Positions 16,596 to 24,997 of a stretch of DNA of 64,000 nucleotides are shown one piece after another. Under the pieces are notes generated by a model. It was not told the DNA's origin and ran no database searches. It saw nothing but the letters and a program-made list of their open reading frames with translations. This stretch comes from Bacillota bacterium (GTDB taxonomy: Bacteria; Bacillota; Clostridia; Lachnospirales; Bianqueaceae). The translations under genes were made by a program, and so were the position numbers. Where the stretch lies: NCBI GenBank assembly GCA_017620135.1, contig JAFZQZ010000075.1:1-64000 (forward strand), written 5' to 3'. Position 1 is the stretch's first letter. Each line of letters begins with the position of its first letter.

Positions 16596-17192
16596 ATGAT
16601 AGAGAAGATGAAATGGACGAGAGAACCCATTAAATATGCGATGCAACCAGATTGGATTGAAATAACTACGGAGCCTCATACTGATTTATGGCAGAGAACA
16701 TATTATCACTTTCGCAATGACAATGCACCAGTACTTCAGATGGAAACGGAAGAAAAGTTCTTCTCCTTCGTTGTGAAGACTGATTTCTCGGGTAGTCATC
16801 ATCGGTTCGATCAGTGTGGGATTGTCATGTACTTGGATAGTGAAAACTGGCTGAAAGGGTCGGTCGAATATGAGAACGATCAGTTTCAGCATCTGGGTTC
16901 TGTTGTAACAAACCATGGGTATTCTGATTGGGCAACGACAGAGATACCGGCAAATGTAAAAACAATGTGGTATCGGTTCAGCCGCCGTGAGGATGACTAC
17001 TGCATCGAGTGTTCACAGAATGGGAAAGCTTTCAGCCAGATGAGAGTATGCCATATGTGGGAGGGCGCTGGAAAGATCAGCTTTGGCATCTATGCCTGTA
17101 GCCCGGAAGATTCCAGCTTTACGGCTGTTTTTTCCGACATGCAGATTACAGAATGTGCCTGGAAAGCGCATGACGGCCAAAAACCAGACTGA
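16596..17192 (+). CDS. DUF1349 family protein
   Basis: A 198-residue beta-sandwich protein of DUF1349 (concanavalin-like, 'regulation of enolase' family). Typical blocks are FFSFVVKTDFSGSHHRFDQCG, MYLDSENWLKGSVEYEND, and the final GIYACSPEDSSFTAVFSDM. The start at 16596 is chosen because GGGGAGGA lies just upstream; the longer frame from 16527 has no such site. The fold suggests carbohydrate or ligand binding, but no function is established. It is the last plus-strand gene before an inverted-repeat gap. Confidence 0.82.
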   Translation: MIEKMKWTREPIKYAMQPDWIEITTEPHTDLWQRTYYHFRNDNAPVLQMETEEKFFSFVVKTDFSGSHHRFDQCGIVMYLDSENWLKGSVEYENDQFQHLGSVVTNHGYSDWATTEIPANVKTMWYRFSRREDDYCIECSQNGKAFSQMRVCHMWEGAGKISFGIYACSPEDSSFTAVFSDMQITECAWKAHDGQKPD

Positions 17193-17595
17193 CAAATTCC
17201 AATAGATTTGTGAATGTATGCTTTCTGCGAATCAAATTAAAAGATAGTCATAAGAACAAAAACTGCAATAACCAGACGTCGTCACCTCGATGGCTTCTTT
17301 TCAAGATGGACTGAGTTTTTTAATATCTGCAATTTTTATCCCTTTTCGCTCTGTCTAGCCTTGGTCTGATGGAATCTTTTTTTCAAATATGCATTTCTTG
17401 CCCCACTTTTTCTGTCGTTTGGCTGAAAAGTGGGATAAAAACCTGTACTTTTTGCAATTCATAGTCCTCATCCGGTTGATCAGAAGGCTGAAAAGGGACA
17501 ATAAACCTCGATTTCTGCAAATCTTAGTCCATCGGCGTGTCAACACGAACGGCCTGGGGAAAGCACGGCCCAGTAGACCGGAGGACTATAGCCCA
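17193..17595. repeat. Intergenic inverted array, family 1
   Basis: No gene is supported here. Two forward units start GGCTGAAAAG and end TAGTCC (17421-17467 and 17486-17530). Two diverged units lie in reverse orientation (17308-17349 and 17363-17412). CCCACTTTT (17402-17410) pairs with AAAAGTGGG (17426-17434) at the centre. TCCCTTTTC (17339-17347) pairs with GAAAAGGGA (17490-17498), and GGACT (17308) with AGTCC (17530) outside. The whole could fold as one long interrupted hairpin. It lies between convergent genes and is not a simple terminator. Confidence 0.65.
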
Positions 17596-18978
17596 TCAGA
17601 TCACTTTCCGGTTTTTCCACTTGCCGCTTCTGAAGCGCCAGACGTCCATCGCGGCTTTGATGCACCAGTCAAGCACCATCGCCAGGGCGATCCCGATGAC
17701 GCCCAGACCCAGCCATTTCGCCAGGATGAAGGAAAGAATCGTACGGCAGACGACCGTACAGAAGATGGAAGCCCACATGGTGAACTTGACATCCCCGGCG
17801 GCCCGAAGACCGGCGGACAGAGGGCCGGAGAAGGGCTGGACCGTCGCGGAGAACAGGTTGTGGATCGCTACGATGATCAGGATCAGGTGTTTGGTTTCGC
17901 TGCTCAGATCATACAGCGGAAGCAGCACAGGCGTGAGCGCCATCACAATAATATTCCAGACGGTGGCCAGGACCAGGGACAGACGGGTCAACTTATGCAT
18001 ATACCACTCGGCGGCTTCCTCGTCGCCGGCGCCGACACACTGTCCGATGACTGTGATAAACACCATGTTCATGGCCGATCCCATGCACGCGGCCAGTGAC
18101 CAGAAGGTCTGGCCGGTGGAGTTCGCGGCGATCTGGGAAGTGCCGAAGGTCGCGATCAGCACGCCCAGTACGACTTTCGCCGCCTGGAAAAGGGTGTTTT
18201 CAATGGAGTTCGGGATCGCCACGCCCAGGATCCGTTTTGCCATGGGCACATCCAGGCGAAGCATTTGTTTCAGGTTGATCTGCACGGCCTGACCGTCTTT
18301 AAAGCACAGCGTGGTCATGATGATCGCGGCCACATACCAGGAAATCGTGGTCGGCCAGGCCACACCGGCCGCACCGGCATGCAGGACGAAAATACCGATC
18401 GCGTTACCGACGACATTCACGAAGTTGGTGACCAGAGAAACCTTCATCGTCACAGAGGTTTTTCCCATGGTACGGTGGATCGCGGCGCCGGCGTTGTAAA
18501 GGGCGTTCGCCGGGAAGGAAAGGGAAACGATCCACATGTATGTTTTGCAGGCTTCCATCGTCGCAGCCTCTGTCGAGGGATACATCAGCGCCAGAAGTCC
18601 GGAGCCGAAGAACAGCATCAGCACCATACAGATCAGCGAGACGACGCCGGACAGGTGAAAGATCTGTGAAGCCGACAGATTGCCGTCTTCCGTGTTTTTA
18701 CTTCCGATATACTGCGCGACAACGACGGAGCCGCCTGCGGAGATCGCCGTAAACAGAAAGATAAAGATCGTATAGATCATGGTATCGAGGCCTACCCCAG
18801 CGACAACGGCTTCCCCGGCGTAGCTGACCATCATGGTATCGGCCAGACCAACGACCATCTGCAGCAGATTCTCGATGACCATCGGAACGATCATCGCCTT
18901 CAGCATACTGTCGGTAAATCGCTGACGTTCCACCGGTAAAACTGATTTGGGTGTAATCATTTTCTGAAGCAAACTCAT
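17596..18978 (-). CDS. MATE family efflux transporter
   Basis: A 460-residue multidrug and toxic-compound exporter with 12 predicted membrane segments in two similar halves (VIENLLQMVVGLADTMMVSY and SIENTLFQAAKVVLGVLIAT mark the two repeat starts). It exports cationic compounds using a sodium or proton gradient and sits in the cytoplasmic membrane. GGAGGTCGTCCC precedes the ATG. Its promoter carries a palindrome at the transcription start. The adjacent LysR gene, in the same direction, is a possible regulator. It is not closely similar to the second MATE gene at 54.9 kb. Confidence 0.92.
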   Translation of the reverse strand: MSLLQKMITPKSVLPVERQRFTDSMLKAMIVPMVIENLLQMVVGLADTMMVSYAGEAVVAGVGLDTMIYTIFIFLFTAISAGGSVVVAQYIGSKNTEDGNLSASQIFHLSGVVSLICMVLMLFFGSGLLALMYPSTEAATMEACKTYMWIVSLSFPANALYNAGAAIHRTMGKTSVTMKVSLVTNFVNVVGNAIGIFVLHAGAAGVAWPTTISWYVAAIIMTTLCFKDGQAVQINLKQMLRLDVPMAKRILGVAIPNSIENTLFQAAKVVLGVLIATFGTSQIAANSTGQTFWSLAACMGSAMNMVFITVIGQCVGAGDEEAAEWYMHKLTRLSLVLATVWNIIVMALTPVLLPLYDLSSETKHLILIIVAIHNLFSATVQPFSGPLSAGLRAAGDVKFTMWASIFCTVVCRTILSFILAKWLGLGVIGIALAMVLDWCIKAAMDVWRFRSGKWKNRKVI

Positions 18979-19001
18979 GGGACGACCTCCTGGGATATAA
19001 A

Positions 19002-19057
19002 AATGACAGCGCTTTTGTTTACGCTGTCATTATATCTCTATGGGCACAATATAGCAA
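19002..19057 (-). promoter_or_regulatory. MATE promoter with palindrome
   Basis: Read on the minus strand: TTGCTA (19057-19052), 17 bp, TATAAT (19034-19029). AATGACAGCG and CGCTGTCATT (19002-19011, 19022-19031) form a perfect 10-bp inverted repeat covering the transcription start. It may be an operator or a 5'-leader hairpin. Confidence 0.7.
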
Positions 19058-19114
19058 ATACCTATTCTGATGCGTTATCCATGCTCAAAAGGCATGGGCG
19101 GAGAAGGACACACT

Positions 19115-20002
19115 TTATTCCTTTTCGGTTACGCTGTTTCGAATATATTCGATCAGTTTTTCTGTCGCACGGCTAAATGGGACGTCCCTCTTCCACGCGA
19201 TCACCAGCCCGGCGGATAGTTCCGGAGTCAGCGGTCTTACGGCGATCCGTTCCGGATTAAGTAAATCTGTGCCCCCATCAGAGGACAGCGCATATCCATA
19301 GCCCAGCATAGCGGCGATGGCATTGTTGGTTTTCAGATTACCGAAGAACGCGACATTCAGTTCTTTTATGTCTTTTCCCAACCAGTTTTCCAGTTCGCTT
19401 TGTACCGTTGCCCGTCCCGGCAGGATCAATGGCGCGTCCAGCAGATCCTCCTTTGTGACGGCGGCTTTTTGCGCCAGGGGATCATCCGTTCGCATAAGAA
19501 CAACATAATGTTCTCTGGAATCCAGGCGCACATAGTTGAACTTTTCTTTGTCCACCGGCTCCAGCAAAAGACCGATATCGACCAGACCCTGCTCCATTCG
19601 TTCCTTTACGGTATCGGCCTCCGCGGTATAGATCCGGAAATTGACCCGGGGATACTTTTCTCTGAATGACTGACAGATCTGAAGGAAGGTCTCCATCCCG
19701 CCGACTTCGCCTCCGCCGATGGCGATCGTCCCTTCGATCTCTTTTTGCTGCAATGGGACTTCCGCGGCGGTCCGATCCGCCAGTTCCACGATCTCCTCGG
19801 CACGGCGCCGTAGCAGCAGGCCTTCTTCCGTCAGATTGATTTTTCTGGCGCCTCGCTGAATCAGCCGGACGCCGAGCTCCTCTTCCAGCTGCGCGATCTG
19901 CCTGGATAAGGTCGGCTGCGTAAGATGCAGGACTTCCGCTGCCCGGGTGATGCTTTCTTCCTGCGCGATGGTCAGAAAATACTTTAAAACTCGGATTTCC
20001 AT
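19115..20002 (-). CDS. LysR family transcriptional regulator
   Basis: A 295-residue LysR regulator. The helix-turn-helix is SITRAAEVLHLTQPTLSRQI, followed by a typical effector-binding domain (IAIGGGEVGGMETFLQI onward). AAGGAAGAG precedes the ATG. It is followed by the MATE gene in the same direction and preceded by a TetR gene, so it may act on either exporter. The effector cannot be predicted. Confidence 0.92.
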   Translation of the reverse strand: MEIRVLKYFLTIAQEESITRAAEVLHLTQPTLSRQIAQLEEELGVRLIQRGARKINLTEEGLLLRRRAEEIVELADRTAAEVPLQQKEIEGTIAIGGGEVGGMETFLQICQSFREKYPRVNFRIYTAEADTVKERMEQGLVDIGLLLEPVDKEKFNYVRLDSREHYVVLMRTDDPLAQKAAVTKEDLLDAPLILPGRATVQSELENWLGKDIKELNVAFFGNLKTNNAIAAMLGYGYALSSDGGTDLLNPERIAVRPLTPELSAGLVIAWKRDVPFSRATEKLIEYIRNSVTEKE

Positions 20003-20030
20003 AATGTCTCTTCCTTTATTTATGAACGGA

Positions 20031-20594
20031 TCATGTCAGATAGCCCTTTGCCAGACGAACGAGCAGCGACGCGACCTTCTCGGGCGGTTCCGGACAGCCC
20101 CTCTCGATCCACCGGTTCGCTACCGCGAGCCATCCGCTCATGAAGTAATGATAAAAATATTCTCTTTCATCCGCCGGAACATGATGAGCGTCAAAGAGCG
20201 GTGTATAGATTTCATAGTAGGCGATGTGATGTCCTTCTAAAATCGGCATTTTCCCTCCGATTCCTCGGTGCCGGACACAAAGGATGAGGCCCCGGTATTT
20301 CTTCATGACGTTCAATGAAAGGATATAGTAGTCGGGATTCAATATGAAGTCAGGCTCCCGGACTACAGAAGCTGTTGAGGATGCGATGTCATCCCGCATG
20401 GCATAGTACATTTTCTCCAAAAGCCCCTGCGTATCCTGAAAATGGGTATAAAAGGTCGTGCGGTGAAGCCCCGCGCGCTCGCAGAGGGCCTTGACCGTGA
20501 TCTTCTCAAAAGGTTCCGTCTCAAGCAGCATTTCCATGGCGGTATAAAACGCGGATTCATTGACCTGATACCGTTCATTCTCTTTTGTATTCAT
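20031..20594 (-). CDS. TetR/AcrR family regulator
   Basis: A 187-residue TetR repressor. The N-terminal helix-turn-helix is ITVKALCERAGLHRTTFYTHF, and the C-terminal part resembles TetR_C_11 (a YYHYFMSGWLAVANRWIERG tail), common for Firmicutes regulators of MFS pumps. It is divergent from the MFS exporter at 20720 and is its likely repressor. GGCAGGAGATAAGCC precedes the ATG. A 28-bp gap separates it from the LysR gene, so these two may form one transcript. Confidence 0.9.
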   Translation of the reverse strand: MNTKENERYQVNESAFYTAMEMLLETEPFEKITVKALCERAGLHRTTFYTHFQDTQGLLEKMYYAMRDDIASSTASVVREPDFILNPDYYILSLNVMKKYRGLILCVRHRGIGGKMPILEGHHIAYYEIYTPLFDAHHVPADEREYFYHYFMSGWLAVANRWIERGCPEPPEKVASLLVRLAKGYLT

Positions 20595-20719
20595 GGCTTA
20601 TCTCCTGCCTTCATTATCGCTACACATTGGAAGAAATTATCTCTACAAAACCTGTCAAAGCTAATATACAATAATGACAACAGGAAATCAATCACTGACA
20701 AAATTTGGAGGTTCTGGCC

Positions 20720-22102
20720 ATGAAAGAAAACACCGCACCGGTCAAAAAAATGATGCTGATCTTTATCAGTCTGCTTCTGGGAAGCGTCGTTTCTTCGTTT
20801 TTATCTACCGCGCTCAATACAGCCCTTCCGGCTATCATAGGGGAGCTTCGGATCAGCGTCGATACCGGACAGTGGATCACGAGCGGGTTCTCGCTCGCGA
20901 TGGGCATCGTTATGCCGCTCACCGCTTTTCTGATCACACGTTTTAAGACCAAGCCGCTGTTTCTGGTCGGACTTCTGCTGTTTATCGGAGGCTCCATACT
21001 CTGCGCCGTTGCGACATCCTTCGTCCCTATGATGATCGGTCGCGTGATGCAGGCGGCCTCTTCGGGGATCCTGACCGCGATGACACAGGTCGTGATCCTT
21101 TCGATTTTCCCGAAGGAAAAACAGGGCACCTATATGGGCTGGTATGGTCTGGCCGTGTCCGCGGCGCCGATCGTCGCGCCGACGCTTGGCGGGATCCTGG
21201 TCGATTCTCTCGGATGGCGGAGCATTTTCTGGATCGTCGCGGCGATCATGATCCTTGTTTTTATCCTCTCGGCGGCATCCTTCGAAAATGTCCTCGAAAC
21301 AAGGAAGACTTCTTTCGATGTACTCTCTTTCATGATCAGTATTTTTGCTTTCGGTGGGATCACCCTGGGCGTCGGACGTCTGTCGTCCAAAGGGATCCAG
21401 GATCCGATGACACTTATCGCGCTTGTTCTGGGGCTTGGAGGGTCATTGCTCTTTGCGCTTAGACAGCTGCGCGCTTCCGAACCTTTCCTGAATATCCGGA
21501 TCCTGAAATATAAGAACTATACGCTGAGCGTCGTCGGGTCGATGATCCTCTACTTAGTGATGATGGGCGGATCCGTGCTGGTTCCTTTATATCTGCAGCG
21601 GACCGCGGGCTTTTCCGCGACGGTTTCAGGTCTCATGACACTTCCCGGATCGCTTCTTTCGATGCTCTGTTCGCCGATTGCCGGAAAGCTCTTTGACCGT
21701 CTTGGCATGCGGAAACTCTTCCTTCTGGGCGGAGCGCTGTTCCTGATCGGCAATACGGGAATGATCTTCCCTGAAATGCTTCCTGTACTGATCGTTTCAT
21801 ACGCCATCCGGTGCGGAGCGATCTCCTTCCTGATGATGCCATTTGTGACCTGGGGCGTTGCGGGCATCAAGGACAAAGGCGCGACGGCACACGGGACCGC
21901 GCTTCTGACCTCCCTTCGCACGGTCGCCGGCGCCATTGGAACAGCGGTCTTTGTCGGCATCATGACAAGCGCTTCCGGAAGTCAGGCCGCCACCTTGGCC
22001 GGTAACGCGGGTGCGTACGGTTTCAGAGTTTCCGCGGCCGGAATGGCAGCGGTCGCCCTGTTGATGTTCGTTTTAGGAATGATCCTGATCAAAGACGAAT
22101 AA
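20720..22102 (+). CDS. MFS drug exporter, DHA2-like
   Basis: A 460-residue major facilitator protein with 12-14 membrane helices. Family markers are STALNTALPAIIGEL in helix 1, GQWITSGFSLAMGIVMPLTA, GRVMQAASSGIL, and LGGILVDSLGWRSIFWI. Such proteins export drugs by proton antiport. The start at 20720 is favoured by GGAGG 8 bases upstream; the upstream in-frame ATG at 20705 has none. The divergent TetR gene is the expected regulator. It is separate from the downstream xylosidase, which has its own promoter. Confidence 0.92.
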   Translation: MKENTAPVKKMMLIFISLLLGSVVSSFLSTALNTALPAIIGELRISVDTGQWITSGFSLAMGIVMPLTAFLITRFKTKPLFLVGLLLFIGGSILCAVATSFVPMMIGRVMQAASSGILTAMTQVVILSIFPKEKQGTYMGWYGLAVSAAPIVAPTLGGILVDSLGWRSIFWIVAAIMILVFILSAASFENVLETRKTSFDVLSFMISIFAFGGITLGVGRLSSKGIQDPMTLIALVLGLGGSLLFALRQLRASEPFLNIRILKYKNYTLSVVGSMILYLVMMGGSVLVPLYLQRTAGFSATVSGLMTLPGSLLSMLCSPIAGKLFDRLGMRKLFLLGGALFLIGNTGMIFPEMLPVLIVSYAIRCGAISFLMMPFVTWGVAGIKDKGATAHGTALLTSLRTVAGAIGTAVFVGIMTSASGSQAATLAGNAGAYGFRVSAAGMAAVALLMFVLGMILIKDE

Positions 22103-22105
22103 AAG

Positions 22106-22136
22106 GTTTCAGTTTTAAGATCGGATATGGTATACT
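22106..22136 (+). promoter_or_regulatory. Extended -10 promoter of the GH43 gene
   Basis: TGGTATACT (TG at 22128-22129, -10 at 22131-22136). The block GTTTCAGTTTTAAGAT upstream matches the one before the NUDIX gene at 4341-4356 at 15 of 16 positions. Confidence 0.55.
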
Positions 22137-22178
22137 CGTAAACAGGAAGGCAATCTTACGATTTATGAGGACATACCG

Positions 22179-23771
22179 ATGTCAAGAACCTATTCCAATC
22201 CGATCATTCCCGGGTTTTTCCCGGATCCGACGATCTGCCGCGTGGGAGAAGATTATTATCTGGCTACCTCCAGCTTTGAACTGTTTCCCGCCCTGCCGGT
22301 GTTTCACAGCAAAGACCTGGTACACTGGAAGCAGCTGGGCTGTGCCCAGGATCGCCCGGAGCAGGTGCATGTCAGTTCCAACCTGTTTTCCGGCGGCATG
22401 ATGGCTCCTACCCTGCGCTATCATAACGGGACCTTCTATATGATCTGCTGCAACTTCGCCGAGAAAGGCAACTTCCTGATCACGGCGCAAGACCCGGCTG
22501 GACCCTGGTCGATGCCGCTGTTTCTGGAAGAGGTCGACGGGATCGACGCCACCATTTTCTTCGATGACGACGGTAAATGTTATGTGGCGGGAACCGGAGA
22601 TCTTGAATTCCCGGATGGCACGGACAGAGGGATCTGGGCCGCGCAGATGGATCCTGCCACAGGAAAACTTCTGACCGAGAAAAAGACTCTGTGGCGCTCG
22701 GCCCTTCGCAGCGCGACTTCTCCGGAAGCGCCGCATATCTATCATATCGGGACCTGGTACTATCTGCTTACTGCGGAATGCGGTACGGAACACTATCACA
22801 GCGTGGTCTTCGGACGGTGCAAAGAGGTCCTGGGTACCTATGAAGCCTGCCCTAACAATCCGGTACTGGCGCACCGGCATCTGGGCAAGCTGTACCCCAT
22901 CGGCAATCCCGGTCACGCGGATCTGGTCCAGACACAGAACGGCGAATGGTATGCGGTGTTCCTGGCTTCCCGCCTGGTGGACGGATTCCACAAAAATATG
23001 GGCCGCGAGACCTATATGGTCCCGGTGATCTGGGAAGATGAGTGGCCTGTCTTTTCGCCGGGCACGGGCAAGGTGGAATGGACCTATCCCGCCCCGAACC
23101 TGCCGGAAGACGAGCCGGTGGAGCCCTTACCGGAGACGGATGATTTTGACAGCGAGAAACTGGCCATGTGCTGGTGTTTCTGGGGAACGCCTTATACAGA
23201 TTTCTGGAAGCTGGAGGAAAGCGCGCTGAAACTTCAGGCCCTGCCACGACCCATGGCGCGGCCGCTGCGTTCGGTGATCAGTGATTCGCAAATACGAAAA
23301 GACGACAACGCGGCTGTCATCTTCCGGCGGCAGTGCCAGCCGAATTTCGACGCCGCGGCAAAGATCCGGTTTGCGGCAGGCGAAGGCGAATCCGCCGGTA
23401 TTTTGATGCTGCAGCAGCTGAATCATCAGCTGCGGGTGGAAAAGCGTGCGGGCGAGATCCGTGTTATAAGAGCGGAGGCGAAGACCAACGGACCGGTGTA
23501 TCTGCCGGATTTCAAGGATGAGACGGCGGAATTTGTTATAGCTTCGATCCCGTACGAGCGGGAAGAGGCTGTCCTTCGGATCAACGCGACAGGCCAGGAT
23601 ATTTCTGTTTTCTGTAATGATGAACAGATCTGCCATGTGGACGGCCGGCTGATCAACCCTGAAAGCCTCGGCCCCATGACCGGAACGATGGTAGGCATGT
23701 TCGCCTGCACGGAAAAAGAAGAGGCCGGCTCCTGGGCGGCGTTCGACTGGTTCAGGTATAGAGAATTCTGA
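22179..23771 (+). CDS. GH43 beta-xylosidase/arabinofuranosidase
   Basis: A 530-residue glycoside hydrolase of family 43 (subfamily 11/12-like). The five-bladed propeller carries the catalytic base Asp16 (FPDPTIC), the pKa-modulating Asp123 (GIDATIFF) and the acid Glu183 (SPEAPHIY). A C-terminal beta-sandwich of about 200 residues follows (AVIFRRQCQPNFDAAAKI onward), as in XynB-type enzymes. There is no signal peptide, so it acts on imported xylo- or arabino-oligosaccharides. No regulator or sugar transporter lies directly beside it. Confidence 0.93.
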   Translation: MSRTYSNPIIPGFFPDPTICRVGEDYYLATSSFELFPALPVFHSKDLVHWKQLGCAQDRPEQVHVSSNLFSGGMMAPTLRYHNGTFYMICCNFAEKGNFLITAQDPAGPWSMPLFLEEVDGIDATIFFDDDGKCYVAGTGDLEFPDGTDRGIWAAQMDPATGKLLTEKKTLWRSALRSATSPEAPHIYHIGTWYYLLTAECGTEHYHSVVFGRCKEVLGTYEACPNNPVLAHRHLGKLYPIGNPGHADLVQTQNGEWYAVFLASRLVDGFHKNMGRETYMVPVIWEDEWPVFSPGTGKVEWTYPAPNLPEDEPVEPLPETDDFDSEKLAMCWCFWGTPYTDFWKLEESALKLQALPRPMARPLRSVISDSQIRKDDNAAVIFRRQCQPNFDAAAKIRFAAGEGESAGILMLQQLNHQLRVEKRAGEIRVIRAEAKTNGPVYLPDFKDETAEFVIASIPYEREEAVLRINATGQDISVFCNDEQICHVDGRLINPESLGPMTGTMVGMFACTEKEEAGSWAAFDWFRYREF

Positions 23772-23787
23772 TTTCCGGGAGGCGAAA

Positions 23788-23928
23788 ATGCATCACAACT
23801 TTCTTTTTGATCTGGATCAGACGCTGCTGGATTTTCATGCGAAGGAAAAAATCGCGCTGGAAATTGTATTAAAAGAGAACGGGCTTTCGTTTTCAGATGA
23901 GATCTACGCGGCGTTCATCCGAATTTGA
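23788..23928 (+). pseudogene. HAD hydrolase remnant
   Basis: The first 46 codons of a YjjG-like HAD phosphatase: MHHNFLFDLDQTLLDFH contains the DxD nucleophile motif. GGGAGG precedes the ATG. The frame then stops; the next bases (23930-23975) read like a fragment of another gene. A full-length HAD protein would be about 220 residues. Truncation occurs about 110 bp before the att-like repeat at 24034, so the element junction may have removed the rest. Confidence 0.8.
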
Positions 23929-24033
23929 TGAACTGTATATGGTTCTGGAAAAGTGGTCCAGCTTGAAATCATGATGCGCTAATAACTGTTTTTAATGGAG
24001 ATAAGCCATGAGAGACTTTCTTATCCGCATCTG

Positions 24034-24050
24034 TCCCTCCTTCTCCGTTT
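24034..24050. repeat. 17-bp copy of the att-like sequence
   Basis: TCCCTCCTTCTCCGTTT matches 1040-1056 exactly and in the same orientation, and like it is followed within 10 bp by a terminator hairpin. It may mark the other end of a 23-kb island beginning at the integrase. The T-loop part of the tRNA-like sequence is not conserved here, so the call is tentative. Confidence 0.45.
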
Positions 24051-24056
24051 TAGATC

Positions 24057-24098
24057 GATGAGAAAACCTCGAGAACTCAAGGATTTCTCATCTTTTTT
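24057..24098 (+). terminator. Intrinsic terminator
   Basis: GATGAGAAA (24057-24065) pairs with TTTCTCATC (24084-24092). The loop can extend the stem through CCTcGAG/CTCaAGG. TTTTTT follows. No intact plus-strand gene ends here, so it probably belonged to the gene lost at the junction. Confidence 0.82.
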
Positions 24099-24113
24099 AT
24101 TGCTTAATCTCAT

Positions 24114-24926
24114 CTACAGTTCGAGCACCATGCCGTCATAGGCGATCTCTATCCCGTAGGGCTTCATATACTCACACATCTCTTGATGTAAAAGCTTCCC
24201 GTTATGAGAAAAATGAGCTGCCACGAACCGGGTATATCCATCTGCGACCCCTTCTTCCAGAAAGCGTCTCTTGAGATGGATATTCTCTGCAAATCCCATA
24301 TGGGAAGTATAGCCTTTCGGCAGTGGATTGGGTCCAAAGGTACAATCCATGCTGACCAGATCCACCGGATGCGTCACATGCTTCATAATCAAATCCAGTG
24401 CCTCCCGGCAAGGAAAACCCGTATCATGCAGGTACAAAAGGCTCTTTCCTTCACGTTCAATCAGATACATCTTGCCGTTTACCGCACTGTGAACGGCAGG
24501 AAGTGTCGTAATATGGTGCTTAGTTGTATCGAATACATCGCCCGCTTCCACCACATGCAGCCGGATATATTGTTCATAAGGTTTCAGGCTTTCCGCGATA
24601 TCCCAAGGACCATAGACCGGTAAAAGAGGCAGTGGTTTTCCATAATATGCTGGATTACGAAACTCCATATAAAGGGGTGTCAGATGATCCCCATGGTTGT
24701 GTGTAATCAGAACATCCTGAATCCGATTTAAATCCAGTCCGAAATGCAGTTTCTGTGCATAGAGATCCGGATTCAGGTCAAGCAGCAGAATGTCATCGAT
24801 GATTGCGCCAAGTCGTGTCCTGATATTCTTTCCGCCCAGAAGTGCTGCTTTCCTGCAGGCTTCACACTGACAGAAAACCGCTGGCCAGCCTTCCGCTGCA
24901 GCGGTTCCGATCCATTGTATCTTCAT
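24114..24926 (-). CDS. PhnP-like metallo-beta-lactamase phosphodiesterase
   Basis: A 270-residue MBL-fold hydrolase. The metal site is visible in LITHNHGDH, with further ligands in PAVHSAVNG, YLHDTGFP and the C-terminal RFVAAHFSHNG. An N-terminal zinc-binding piece, CQCEACRKAA, resembles the one in PhnP-type cyclic phosphodiesterases. The likely role is cleavage of a cyclic phosphate ester. The start at 24926 (AAAGGA upstream) is used; the longer frame to 25046 overlaps its neighbour and has no ribosome binding site. No phn genes are nearby. Confidence 0.85.
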   Translation of the reverse strand: MKIQWIGTAAAEGWPAVFCQCEACRKAALLGGKNIRTRLGAIIDDILLLDLNPDLYAQKLHFGLDLNRIQDVLITHNHGDHLTPLYMEFRNPAYYGKPLPLLPVYGPWDIAESLKPYEQYIRLHVVEAGDVFDTTKHHITTLPAVHSAVNGKMYLIEREGKSLLYLHDTGFPCREALDLIMKHVTHPVDLVSMDCTFGPNPLPKGYTSHMGFAENIHLKRRFLEEGVADGYTRFVAAHFSHNGKLLHQEMCEYMKPYGIEIAYDGMVLEL

Positions 24927-24997
24927 CTCAATTCCTTTCATGGTTCCAGATGAACGTTGCTGCAGATCGAAAAGTCTTTTTGTAATCGTATCACGTG

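Noticed and set aside
17389-18099. 236-codon plus-strand frame opposite the MATE gene
   Set aside because: It is an antisense shadow of a convincing membrane protein, with atypical His/Asp/Gly-rich composition and no start signal.
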